NCBI RefSeq assembly: GCF_003892345.1
Contig: NZ_RRUE01000001.1
Location: forward strand, 1,147,008 to 1,211,007
Direction of reading: 5' to 3'
Source: Lautropia dentalis
GTDB taxonomy: Bacteria > Pseudomonadota > Gammaproteobacteria > Burkholderiales > Burkholderiaceae_E
DNA length: 64,000 nt
In this document: one piece after another, positions 16,668 through 24,981 of the stretch
Position numbering within the stretch: the stretch's first letter is position 1
Layout of the letters: every line of letters begins with the position of its first letter
The notes under the pieces: generated by a model
Databases searched by the model: none
Told to the model about the DNA's origin: nothing
What the model saw: the letters and a program-made list of their open reading frames with translations, nothing else
Position numbers and translations under genes: made by a program

Positions 16668-18605
16668 ATGTTTGATTTCATCCGAACCCACCAGCGGCTG
16701 GCGCAGGCGCTGCTGCTGGTGCTGATTCTGCCCGCGTTCGTGTTCTTCGGCATATCCGGCTACGACCAGATGTTCGGCCACGGCGATGCGGTGGCCTCGG
16801 TGGAAGGCGAGCCGGTGCCGCGCGCCTATTTCGACAACACCTACCGGCAGCAGGTCCAGCAGATGCAGCAGATGCTGGGCGACAACTTCGATGCGGCGGT
16901 GTACGACTCACCCGCCATGCGGGCCGAGGTGCTGGAGAACATCATCACCCAGCAGGCCATGCTGGTGGATGCGCGCAAGAACCGCATCACCGTGGCGCGG
17001 CCCGAGATCCAGCGCGCCATTCTGCAGCGCCATCAGGACCTGCGCACCGACAAGGGGCAGTTCGACATCGAGGCCTACCAGCGTCTGCTGGCGGCCAACC
17101 AGATGACGGCTGCCCAGTACGAGGCCTCGATCAGCCAGCAGCTGGCGCTGGGGGCCGTGGAGCGCGCCGTGCGTGAATCGGCCATGGTGCCGCAGGCGGT
17201 GGTGGACAGTCTGGTGGCCACTCTGGAGAACCGGCGCGTGGTGCGCACCCTGCTGCTGCCCACGAAGGACTACGAAAAGGGCCTGAACCCGACCGATGAG
17301 CAGCTGAAAGCCTGGTACGACGCCCATGCGGCCGAGTTCGACCAGCCCGAGTCGGTGGACATCAGCTATGTGGCGCTCAAACGCGCCGATATCCTGCCGA
17401 AGGATGCCGAGCCCTCGGAGAAGGATCTGGAAGCCTTCTACCAGAAGCACCGCAATCAGTTCAACGATGCCGACGAGCGTCAGGCCAGCCACATCCTGCT
17501 GAAGGTGCCGGAAGGGGCCGATGACGCTGCCCGGAAGAAGGTGAAGGAACGCGCCGAGGCGCTGCTGGCCGAGGCGAAGGCCAATCCGGACGGCTTTGCC
17601 GAGCTGGCGAAGAAGAACTCCGAAGACCCGGGTTCGGCCTCGCAGGGCGGTGATCTGGGCTTTTTCGAGCGTGACACGATGGTCAAGCCCTTTGCCGACG
17701 CTGCCTTTGCGCTGGACAAGCCAGGCTTCACCGACGTGGTGGAAAGCGAGTATGGCTATCACGTCATCAAGGTGACGGGCGTGAAGGGCGGGGGCGAGAA
17801 GCCGCTGGCGGACGTGAAGCCCGAGCTGCTGAAGATGTGGCGTGAGGAAGAGGCGGCCAGACGCTACAACGCCGAGGCCGAGAACCTGTCGAACATGGTG
17901 TACGAGCAGGCCGATTCGCTCAAGCCCGTGGCCGAGCGCTTCAAGCTGAACATCGAGAAGGCCGAGGGGCTGCCACGCAAGCCGGCCGCCGGTGCCCGGG
18001 AAGGTTCGGTGGAGGCCAACGCCCGCCTGCTGGACCAGCTCTATGCACCCGAGGCGCTGGAAGAGCACCGCAACACCACGGCCATCGAGATTGCGCCGGG
18101 CGTGCTGGTGTCGGCCCGCGTGGATGCTCACCATCCGCAGCATCGCCAGACCTTCGACGAGGTGAAGGACACGGTGAAGCAGCGCTGGATGGCCGACGAG
18201 GCCGCCCGTCTGGCCCGCGAGGCCGGCGAGAAGCAGCTGGCGGCGCTGAAGGAAGCCGGCAAGGATGCGAAGGCACCTGCGGGGCTGAGCGAAGAGAATA
18301 CCGTCAGCCGTGCCCAGCCGGGCCGTCTGCAGCGTGATGCCCTGCAGGCCGCCTTCGGTGTGCCGGCAGACCAGCTGCCGGCCTGGGTGGGGGCCGATCT
18401 GGGCCATGCAGGCTACCAGCTGATCCGCGTGGAAAAGGCCCTGCCGCCGGATGATGCCGCGAAGCAGCGGATGGATGCCTACAAGGGTCAGCTGCGCCAG
18501 ACCCTGGCCAATGCCGAGACGCAGGCCTGGATTGCCGCACTGAAGGGCAGCCTGAAGATCGAACGGCATCTGGACAGCGACGACGCTTCGGGGGATCATC
18601 AGTGA
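16668..18605 (+). CDS. ppiD: Peptidyl-prolyl isomerase/chaperone PpiD
   Basis: 645 residues, close to the usual length. A single N-terminal membrane anchor (about residues 12-32, LLLVLILPAFVFFGI) is followed by a SurA-like chaperone region. A parvulin domain at about 265-365 carries ASHILLKVPEGA, GGDLGFF and ESEYGYHVIKV. PpiD is a periplasm-facing inner-membrane chaperone associated with the Sec translocon that assists outer-membrane and secreted proteins. It fits the many exported proteins in this window but is not in an operon with them. ATG 16668 is unambiguous; a terminator follows at 18631. Confidence 0.95.
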   Translation: MFDFIRTHQRLAQALLLVLILPAFVFFGISGYDQMFGHGDAVASVEGEPVPRAYFDNTYRQQVQQMQQMLGDNFDAAVYDSPAMRAEVLENIITQQAMLVDARKNRITVARPEIQRAILQRHQDLRTDKGQFDIEAYQRLLAANQMTAAQYEASISQQLALGAVERAVRESAMVPQAVVDSLVATLENRRVVRTLLLPTKDYEKGLNPTDEQLKAWYDAHAAEFDQPESVDISYVALKRADILPKDAEPSEKDLEAFYQKHRNQFNDADERQASHILLKVPEGADDAARKKVKERAEALLAEAKANPDGFAELAKKNSEDPGSASQGGDLGFFERDTMVKPFADAAFALDKPGFTDVVESEYGYHVIKVTGVKGGGEKPLADVKPELLKMWREEEAARRYNAEAENLSNMVYEQADSLKPVAERFKLNIEKAEGLPRKPAAGAREGSVEANARLLDQLYAPEALEEHRNTTAIEIAPGVLVSARVDAHHPQHRQTFDEVKDTVKQRWMADEAARLAREAGEKQLAALKEAGKDAKAPAGLSEENTVSRAQPGRLQRDALQAAFGVPADQLPAWVGADLGHAGYQLIRVEKALPPDDAAKQRMDAYKGQLRQTLANAETQAWIAALKGSLKIERHLDSDDASGDHQ

Positions 18606-18630
18606 CCCGTGCGTCGGCCCGCTGATGCAC

Positions 18631-18654
18631 GCGGCCCCTCGGGGCCGCTTTTTT
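18631..18654 (+). terminator. Rho-independent terminator of ppiD
   Basis: GCGGCCCC-TC-GGGGCCGC forms a perfect 8-bp stem followed by a run of six T, 25 bp after the ppiD stop codon. Confidence 0.9.
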
Positions 18655-18754
18655 GTGCGCTCCTCGCTTGTGGGGGCTGGCACCGGATACGGCGTGCTGG
18701 TGGGTCTGTGCGCGAGGGGCTGGACGAAGCCCGGTTGCCGGCGCAACGGCGGAC

Positions 18755-18965
18755 GTGCGTTCCCCGCGCGTGGGGCTGCTTGGCGCATCGGCACATGCTC
18801 CAGAATCTCGGTGATGCGTTCCCCGAGCGCGTGGGGCGGCTTGTGGCCGATGTGCTGGATATCCTGAACGCTGGCATGTTCTCCGCGCGCCTGGGGGCTG
18901 GTTGTACAGGCGCCAGCAGGTGCATGTTCCCTCATCTGTTCCCTGTCCCGCGGGAAGGGACGCTA
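18755..18965. CRISPR. Decayed type I-E-like CRISPR remnant, no cas genes
   Basis: Imperfect repeats begin at 18758 (CGTTCCCCGCGCGTGGGG), 18817 (CGTTCCCCGAGCGCGTGGGG), 18877 (TGTTCTCCGCGCGCCTGGGG) and, weakly, 18937 (TGTTCCCTGTCCCGCGGG). The starts are spaced 59, 60 and 60 bp. Type I-E arrays typically combine 29-bp repeats of the form GTTCCCCGCGC..GCGGGG with about 32-bp spacers, giving a 61-bp period. The second half of the canonical repeat (ATGAACCG) is not preserved. No cas gene is in the window, so this is at best a relic or an isolated leaderless array. Confidence 0.45.
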
Positions 18966-18977
18966 CAGGAGGCCATT

Positions 18978-19517
18978 CTGAAAGTCTTCGACCTTTGCTG
19001 TGAGCATGAGCATGCCTTCGAGGGCTGGTTTGCCTCGGCGGATGATTTCGAGCATCAGCGCGAGACCGGACTGCTGGAATGCCCGATGTGCGGCTCGCGC
19101 CAGGTGCGCAAGCTGCTGTCGGCGCCGCGGCTGAACCTGTCACATGCCGGGGAGACCGAAGGCCGCCGGGGCAGTGGTGCAGAGGCGGGAGCACAGGGGC
19201 GCGCGGAGGGTGCCGAAGGGGAACGTGAGCGGGGGCAGAAGGGGCAGGAGATGCCTTCGTCCGGTCTGTCGGGTGGTGCGGAGCAGATGCGCGAGCTGCA
19301 GGGGGCACTGATGCGGGGGCTGCGCAAGCTGGTGGAATCCACCGAGGACGTGGGCAGCCGGTTTGCGGAGGAAGCCCGTCGCATTCATTTCAGGGAAGCA
19401 CCGGCACGGGCCATTCGCGGCACGGCCACGGCGCGGGAGACGGCCGAGCTGCGCGAGGAAGGTATCGAGGTGATGACGGTGCCGCTGCCGCCGTCGCTGA
19501 AAGGGCCGTTGCAGTAA
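18978..19517 (+). CDS. DUF1178 family zinc-ribbon-like protein
   Basis: About 179 residues. The N-terminal KVFDLCCEHEHAFEGWF and the later CPMCGS motif match the DUF1178 family, small proteins of unknown function with a metal-binding look. A Gly/Glu/Arg-rich linker (about 55-90) joins the conserved C-terminal helix region (RKLVESTEDVGSRFAEEARR). Homologues start M(x)KVFDL. Here the matching codon is CTG at 18978, 5 nt after a perfect AGGAGG (18967-18972); ATT 18975 is also possible. The nearest ATG in frame is 18924, without a good Shine-Dalgarno and inside the CRISPR-like repeats. The stop abuts the stop of the convergent ABC-F gene. Confidence 0.8.
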   Translation: MKVFDLCCEHEHAFEGWFASADDFEHQRETGLLECPMCGSRQVRKLLSAPRLNLSHAGETEGRRGSGAEAGAQGRAEGAEGERERGQKGQEMPSSGLSGGAEQMRELQGALMRGLRKLVESTEDVGSRFAEEARRIHFREAPARAIRGTATARETAELREEGIEVMTVPLPPSLKGPLQ

Positions 19518-21569
19518 TTACTCCCGCTCCACGGCCTCCAGCCGTTCCTGCTGTTCCAGCCAGTCGTTTTCCAGGGCCTCCAGATCGGTGCCGATCTGGG
19601 CGCGCTCGCGCTGCAGGGCCGTGGCGGCAGCCCGGTCACTGAAGGCATCGGGGGCGGCCAGCGCCTGGTCGATCTCGTCGGCGCGGGCCTGCAGCTGTTC
19701 CATCTGCTGTTCGATCTTCCGGATGGCCTGTTCGATGGGCTTTCTGCGGGCGGCCAGGGCGGCACGCTGCTGGGCGCGCTCGCGGCGGTCGCTGGCGCGG
19801 TTGGTGGAACCGGCGCTGCCGCTGGCCATATTGGCGGCAGTCGTGGTTCCGTCCCGTTCGCCGCTCCTTTCGTGATGGTCCGGGTGGCTGCCGGCATGGC
19901 CCCCGGCTGCCGCATTGGCACCGTCTGTGCTATCCGTGGTGGTCGCGCCGCCCTTGCCCGCGCTGCCCTGCGTTGCGGCATCGGCGGCGGCCTTGCTGCT
20001 GCGCTCCTTCTGCAGCCACTGCGCATAGTCGTCCAGATCGCCGTCGAAGGGGCGGAGCACGCCGTTGTCCACCAGCCAGAATTCATCGACGGTGCTGCGC
20101 AGCAGGTAGCGGTCGTGCGAGACCAGCAGCAGCGGGCCTTCGAATTCGGCCAGGGCGTCGGCCAGGGCGTCACGGGTATTGGCGTCGAGGTGGTTGGTGG
20201 GTTCGTCCAGCACCAGAAAACCGGGCTTCTCCCAGGCCAGCAGGGCCAGGCACAGGCGGGTCTTCTCGCCGCCGGACATCGGCCCGGTGGGGCGCAGCGC
20301 GTCGTCGCCCGAAAAGCCGAAGGCGCCCAGGAAGCCGCGCAGCACCTGCTCGCGCTCCTGCGGTGCCTGGCGGGCCAGGTGCAGCAGCGGGGAGTCGTCG
20401 GGACGCAGGTCTTCGATCTGCTCCTGGGCGAGGTAGCCGGTATCGAGGGTGGCGGCACGGGTAAGGTCGCCGGAGAGGGGTGCCAGATCGCCGATCAGCG
20501 TGCGGATCAGCGTGGTCTTGCCGGTGCCGTTGCGGCCCAGAATGCCGATGCGGGCGCCACGGCGCACGATCAGTTCGGGCAGCGTGACGACGGGCTGCTG
20601 CGGGCTGTGGCCGCAGGCGAGGTGCTCGGCGCGGATCAGTGGATCGGGGCCCTCGGGCGGCTGGGCGAATTCGAAATCGATGCCGCGGGTGGCGCGCAGC
20701 GGGGCGATGGTCTCCATCCGTTCCAGCGCCTTCAGGCGGCTCTGCGCCTGCCTGGCCTTGGTGGCCTTGGCGCGGAAGCGGGCAATGAACCGGTTGAGGT
20801 GCTCGATGCGGGCCTGCTGTTCGCGGCGTTCGCGTTCGCGCTGGGCGGCGCGTTCGGCGCGGATGTTCTCGCTGGCGGTGTAGCCGCCGGGGTAGCGGTT
20901 GAGGGTGCCGTCCTCGATGACCAGGCTGGTGGTGGCCACGCGGTCGAGAAAGTCGCGGTCGTGCGAGACGATCAGCTGGATGGCGGGGTGGCGCATCAGC
21001 TGCCGTTCCAGCCACAGCACGGCGTCCAGGTCGAGGTGGTTGGTGGGCTCGTCCAGCAGCAGCAGGTCGCTGGGGGCCATCAGCACGCAGGCCAGATTCA
21101 GGCGCATCTTCCAGCCGCCCGACAGTTCGTCGACGGTACGGGAGAGCTGCGCCTGGCCAAAGCCCAGACCGTCGAGCAGTTCGGCTGCGCGGGCCTCGGC
21201 CGAGGGGCCACCGGCGTCGATCCAGTGGGCGTAGGCTTCGCCCATGGCCTCGCCGTTGCCGTTGGCCTCGGCCTGCCGGATGGCGGCTTCTGCGGCGACC
21301 AGGGCGGCATCGGCGTTCATCACGAAGCGAACGGGGTCGATGCTGGCCTGGGGCGCATGCTGGGCCAGCCAGGCGATGCGCAGCTTCGGCAGGTCGACAT
21401 TGCCCTGTTCGGGCGAGAGATCACCGCGGAGCAGGGCCAGCAGCGAGCTTTTGCCGCTGCCGTTGGCGCCGATGAGGGCCACGCGCTCACCGGGGTTGAT
21501 GATGAGCGAGGCGTTGCCGAACAGCGGGCGCCCGGCGCGGGCCAGGCTGAGGTTGTCGAAGCGGATCAA
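19518..21569 (-). CDS. ABC-F family ATPase (YheS-like)
   Basis: 683 residues with two ABC domains and no membrane segments. Walker A GANGSGKSS (about 34-42) and GRNGTGKTT; signatures LSGGWKMRL and MSGGEKTRL; Walker B LLLLDEPTNHLD and FLVLDEPTNHLD. The ABC-F inter-domain linker is Arg/Glu/Gln-rich. After the second domain, a Gly/Ser/Thr/His linker (about 545-600) leads to a C-terminal coiled coil (KPIEQAIRKIEQQMEQL). ABC-F proteins bind the ribosome E site and relieve stalled translation; the domain order and coiled coil resemble YheS. Its end meets the DUF1178 stop with no space for a terminator. Confidence 0.93.
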   Translation of the reverse strand: MIRFDNLSLARAGRPLFGNASLIINPGERVALIGANGSGKSSLLALLRGDLSPEQGNVDLPKLRIAWLAQHAPQASIDPVRFVMNADAALVAAEAAIRQAEANGNGEAMGEAYAHWIDAGGPSAEARAAELLDGLGFGQAQLSRTVDELSGGWKMRLNLACVLMAPSDLLLLDEPTNHLDLDAVLWLERQLMRHPAIQLIVSHDRDFLDRVATTSLVIEDGTLNRYPGGYTASENIRAERAAQRERERREQQARIEHLNRFIARFRAKATKARQAQSRLKALERMETIAPLRATRGIDFEFAQPPEGPDPLIRAEHLACGHSPQQPVVTLPELIVRRGARIGILGRNGTGKTTLIRTLIGDLAPLSGDLTRAATLDTGYLAQEQIEDLRPDDSPLLHLARQAPQEREQVLRGFLGAFGFSGDDALRPTGPMSGGEKTRLCLALLAWEKPGFLVLDEPTNHLDANTRDALADALAEFEGPLLLVSHDRYLLRSTVDEFWLVDNGVLRPFDGDLDDYAQWLQKERSSKAAADAATQGSAGKGGATTTDSTDGANAAAGGHAGSHPDHHERSGERDGTTTAANMASGSAGSTNRASDRRERAQQRAALAARRKPIEQAIRKIEQQMEQLQARADEIDQALAAPDAFSDRAAATALQRERAQIGTDLEALENDWLEQQERLEAVERE

Positions 21570-21614
21570 GGCGGGATTCCGGGGACGGCGTTCTCCCGAT
21601 TATCCCAAAATTTC

Positions 21615-22712
21615 TCAGATGAACGCGCCGTTCGAAAGCCCTTCCTCTGCAGGCTGCTGGTCACGCCACTGCTTCAGGTCGTCGGCAGTGATCAGCACGA
21701 TGCGGTCGTCGCCCTGGGCCACGGGGATGGCCGTCCACACGAGACCCGGGAAACGCCGGCGGAAGTTGGGCATCTCGTGCCCGATCTCCAGCGCCAGCAC
21801 GCCGCAGGGCCAGAGGTGATCCGGTGCTTCGGCCAGCAGGCGGGCGATCAGGTCCATGCCGTCCTCGCCGGAACCCAGCGCCTTTTCGGGTTCGGCCCGG
21901 TACTCGGAGGGCAGGGCCGCCATGGAGCCGGCGTTGACATAGGGCGGATTGCACAGGATGAGCTTGAACTGCTCGCCTTCCAGGCTTTCGAACAGGTCGC
22001 CGCGACGCAGTTCGATGCGGTCTTCGAGCTGGTAGTCGAGCAGGTTCTCGGCGGCCAGCTGCAGGGCATCGGCCGAGATGTCGCTGCCGATGACCTCGGC
22101 GCCCGGGAAGCAGTGGGCCGCGATGATGGCCAGGCTGCCGCCCCCGGTGCACAGGTCGAGGATGCGGTAGGGCTGGCTGGACGGGGGCGGCTGTGTGCGC
22201 ACGTCCTGATCCAGTTCATCGGCCAGATCGTGGAAGGGCTGCAGCATGTCCTGGTTCAGCCAGGGGTCGAAGGCGTGGTGCACCAGCGCCTCGCCCAGCA
22301 GCGAGCGCGGCACGAGTGCCCGGGCATCGGCCCGGAACCGGAAGCCCATCAGCCAGGCCTCGCCGGTCAGGTAGGCCAGCGGCTGGTCGCACTGGCTGCG
22401 GGCGTCGATGAGGTTGCGCAGCTTGCGGCGCTCGTCGGGCAGCAGGGTGGCACTGGCCAGGTCCTCGTACTGTTCGACGGGCAGGTGCAGGCACCAGCAG
22501 ACCAGCCAGATGGCTTCGTCGTAGGCGTTGTCGGTACCGTGACCGAAGGAGGCACCGGCGGCCTGCAGGCGGCTGACGGCATAGCGGACCCAGTCACGCA
22601 GGGTGCGCAGGCTTTCCTGGGCGTCGATCAGGCTGGCGGACTGGGGGCTGTAGTCGGTGCGGTACGGCGAACGTGGCACGACGTGGGCGAAGGCGGGGAA
22701 ATGGGCTGTCAT
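21615..22712 (-). CDS. prmB: Ribosomal protein L3 N5-glutamine methyltransferase PrmB
   Basis: 365 residues. SAM-binding motif I is ILDLCTGGGSLAI and the substrate-glutamine motif is CNPPYVN, as in PrmB/PrmC methyltransferases. The sequence between YLTGEAWLMGF and the motifs, and the SEYRAEPEKALGSG region, fit PrmB, which methylates a Gln of L3, better than PrmC. It is slightly longer than usual, partly from an N-terminal extension. Its ATG overlaps the stop of the upstream ArsC/Spx-like gene by 4 bp (22709-22712), implying translational coupling in a pilU - ArsC-like - prmB operon. About 45 bp separate its stop from the ABC-F start. Confidence 0.92.
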   Translation of the reverse strand: MTAHFPAFAHVVPRSPYRTDYSPQSASLIDAQESLRTLRDWVRYAVSRLQAAGASFGHGTDNAYDEAIWLVCWCLHLPVEQYEDLASATLLPDERRKLRNLIDARSQCDQPLAYLTGEAWLMGFRFRADARALVPRSLLGEALVHHAFDPWLNQDMLQPFHDLADELDQDVRTQPPPSSQPYRILDLCTGGGSLAIIAAHCFPGAEVIGSDISADALQLAAENLLDYQLEDRIELRRGDLFESLEGEQFKLILCNPPYVNAGSMAALPSEYRAEPEKALGSGEDGMDLIARLLAEAPDHLWPCGVLALEIGHEMPNFRRRFPGLVWTAIPVAQGDDRIVLITADDLKQWRDQQPAEEGLSNGAFI

Positions 22713-23074
22713 GCGGGAAGCAGGAAGGAGCGCAGGGCCTCGTCACTGAAGCCCACCTGCAGGGCATCGGGGCGCTGGCTGGTGGTGATGACGGGGCGTT
22801 TGATGAGAGCGGGATGGGCCTGCAGCAGGGCAATGGCCGTGACAGGACTGGTCGCAGCGGCCTGCTGGGCGGCGTCCAGGCTGCGCCAGGTGGTGCCCCG
22901 GCGGTTGATCAGGGTGTCGAGACCGGTACGGCGAACCCAGTCCTGCAGGGTGGCGGCATCGAGACCCTCCTTGCGGTAGTCGTGGAAGCGGTAATCGATG
23001 CCGTGCTGGTCGAGCCAGGCCCGGGTCTTGCGGATCTGGTCGCAGTTGGGAATGCCGTAAACCGTGACTGTCAT
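22709..23074 (-). CDS. ArsC/Spx-like thioredoxin-fold protein
   Basis: 121 residues. N-terminal VTVYGIPNCDQIRKTRAWL gives a thioredoxin-like fold with a single Cys (Cys11), and the C-terminal part (LIKRPVITTSQ...VGFSDEAL) matches the ArsC/Spx/YffB family. Enteric YffB-type members bind glutathione rather than reducing arsenate; with no ars genes nearby, arsenate resistance is unlikely. ATG 23074 overlaps the pilU stop by 4 bp and its own stop overlaps the prmB start by 4 bp, so it is the middle gene of a coupled trio. Confidence 0.88.
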   Translation of the reverse strand: MTVTVYGIPNCDQIRKTRAWLDQHGIDYRFHDYRKEGLDAATLQDWVRRTGLDTLINRRGTTWRSLDAAQQAAATSPVTAIALLQAHPALIKRPVITTSQRPDALQVGFSDEALRSFLLPA

Positions 23075-24789
23075 TCGTCGAGCCTGATCATGAATTCTGC
23101 AAAGGAGGCACCCTGGGAAGGTGGTGGCGCCGACGGACCGCCCGCTGCACCGGCATTGCCACCCTGCGGACCTGTACCCGGCTGGCCTGGAGACGTGCTG
23201 GGATGACCGCCCGCCGGAACACCCGCCCCACCCGTGCCGGGGGGCAGTGTGCCATGTTTTGCGGTGTTGATGGGGGGTACCGTCGAAAATATCCCGCTGA
23301 CCGGTGCCTGGCTGGCCACAACGGGGGCCGGCGACTGCGTGGCAGGCGGCTGGGTGGCGGTTGGCGGGAAGATCTGGCTGGCCGGGCCGCCGGTGCCGTG
23401 CTGGGCGGCTGTGCCGGCGGCAGCCGCTGCTGCGGTGGCGGCTGCGCTGGCGGGCGGCTGGGGGGAGGGCGGCCGGATCAGGGTATCGGGGCCCTGGGTG
23501 GCCAGCGCGCCGGCGCCCGGTGGCGTGCCCAGCTGGGAGGCGCCGGGCGCCGTGCCGGCTGGTGCACCGTGCGCGTCGTCCATGTCGGCCAGCGTGGGAC
23601 GGGAGAATTGCGGGCCGCGGGTGGCCGGGCCGCGCTGCCTGCTGAAATCGGCAGCCTGCTGGGCCAGCAGACCCGGCAGCTCCAGTTTGGCGTCGCCCTG
23701 TCCGGCATCGGCGGCCGGGACTTCCTCGGTGTAGTTGTCCAGCAGCCAGAGCAGGTTGGTGGGCGAGTCGCTGTGCTGCAGCGCGTCTTCCTTCGTGATG
23801 CGGCCAGCGCGCAGCAGGGCGGTCAGTGAGCGGTCGAAGGATTGCGAGCCGGCGGCCAGACTGTTGTTGATGGCGTCGGGGATCTCCGACAGACGCCCGG
23901 CGGCGATCAGCTCGGCCACGTGGTTGGTGTTGATCATCACCTCGGCCGCCGGTACACGCCCTCCCTCGACGGTGGCCAGCAGCCGCTGCGACACGATGCA
24001 CTTCAGCGTGGTGGACAGGTCGGCCAGCAGGGCGGCACGGTTCTCCGGCGCATAGAAGCTCAGGATGCGGTTCAGCGCATGGGCGGCGTTGTTGGCGTGC
24101 AGCGTGGCCAGCACCAGGTGGCCGGACTGCGCGTAGGCAATGGCGGCAGCCATGGCCTCGATATCGCGGATCTCGCCGATCAGGATGCAGTCGGGCGCCT
24201 GGCGCAGCGCACTCTTGAGCGCGGTGTGCAGGTCACGCGTGTCGGAGCCGATCTGGCGCTGGTTGACGATGGAGAGCTGGTTGCGGAAGACGAACTCGAT
24301 CGGGTCTTCCAGCGTGAGGATGTGGCCGGTGCAGTGGGCGTTGCGGTAGTCGATCAGCGAGGCCAGCGTGGTGGTCTTGCCCACGCCGGTGGCCCCCACC
24401 ATCAGGAAGAGGCCGCGTGGCTGCAGGATCAGCTCCTTCAGCACGGCCGGCATGCCCAGCGTGTCGAACTCGGGGATGTCGCCGGGAATGTAGCGGATGA
24501 CGGCAGCCGCGGTGCCCCGCTGGCGGAACAGCGAAATCCGGAAGCTGCCCACGTCCTTCAGGCCGTAGCCGATGTTGAGTTCGTTCTCGTCCTGAAAACG
24601 CTTCCACTGCTGGTCGTTGATGGCCGTGCGCAGCAGGGCCTCGGCCTGCTGCGGGGTCAGGCGCTTGTCCGGAGCGGTCAGCGCATGCATGGCGCCGTGG
24701 ATCTTGATCTGGACCGGGGAGCCCACGGAGATGAAGAGGTCGGAGGCCTTCTGTTGGGCCATCACTTCCAGCAGCTTGTTGATCGCCAT
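23071..24789 (-). CDS. pilU: Type IV pilus retraction ATPase PilU with long Pro/Ala-rich C-terminal tail
   Basis: 572 residues. The ATPase core (1 to about 370) begins MAINKLLEVMAQQKASDLFI, with Walker A GATGVGKTT at 132-140, an Asp-box (TLEDPIEFVF), Walker B (DCILIGEIRD) and His-box region (GHLVLATLHANN). PilU works with PilT to depolymerise type IV pili, powering twitching motility and DNA uptake. The usual family length is about 370-390 residues; here about 180 extra residues of Pro/Ala/Gly/Gln-rich, probably disordered sequence follow, ending in FAEFMIRLDE. ATG 24789 matches PilU N-termini; upstream in-frame codons to 24906 look untranslated. No pilT is in the window. Confidence 0.92.
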   Translation of the reverse strand: MAINKLLEVMAQQKASDLFISVGSPVQIKIHGAMHALTAPDKRLTPQQAEALLRTAINDQQWKRFQDENELNIGYGLKDVGSFRISLFRQRGTAAAVIRYIPGDIPEFDTLGMPAVLKELILQPRGLFLMVGATGVGKTTTLASLIDYRNAHCTGHILTLEDPIEFVFRNQLSIVNQRQIGSDTRDLHTALKSALRQAPDCILIGEIRDIEAMAAAIAYAQSGHLVLATLHANNAAHALNRILSFYAPENRAALLADLSTTLKCIVSQRLLATVEGGRVPAAEVMINTNHVAELIAAGRLSEIPDAINNSLAAGSQSFDRSLTALLRAGRITKEDALQHSDSPTNLLWLLDNYTEEVPAADAGQGDAKLELPGLLAQQAADFSRQRGPATRGPQFSRPTLADMDDAHGAPAGTAPGASQLGTPPGAGALATQGPDTLIRPPSPQPPASAAATAAAAAAGTAAQHGTGGPASQIFPPTATQPPATQSPAPVVASQAPVSGIFSTVPPINTAKHGTLPPGTGGAGVPAGGHPSTSPGQPGTGPQGGNAGAAGGPSAPPPSQGASFAEFMIRLDE

Positions 24790-24981
24790 GATCGGTTCGG
24801 GTGCCTGGTTGGGACGGAAACGCACGCACGGGTCCAGTGCGGGTACGTTTCCGCGGAGGCGCTCCGGATGCAGCCGGCCCTGTGGTAGCCACGGGCAGGC
24901 GCCCACCCGCGGCTTCAGGGTCGGGTGCAGTGCGAGGCTGCCTCCCGGTTTGAAACGCCAGTCCGGCTTCCCGGACCGGAA

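Noticed and set aside
18609-18977. Longer N-terminus for the DUF1178 protein starting at 18609
   Set aside because: It would cross the ppiD terminator and the CRISPR-like repeats and has no homology to the family start.
19872-22979. Open frame of over 1000 codons on the plus strand
   Set aside because: It lies antisense to the ABC-F gene, prmB and the ArsC-like gene, whose motifs are intact. The plus-strand translation is Gly/Gln/Ala/Val-rich with no domain. High GC suppresses stop codons on the opposite strand.
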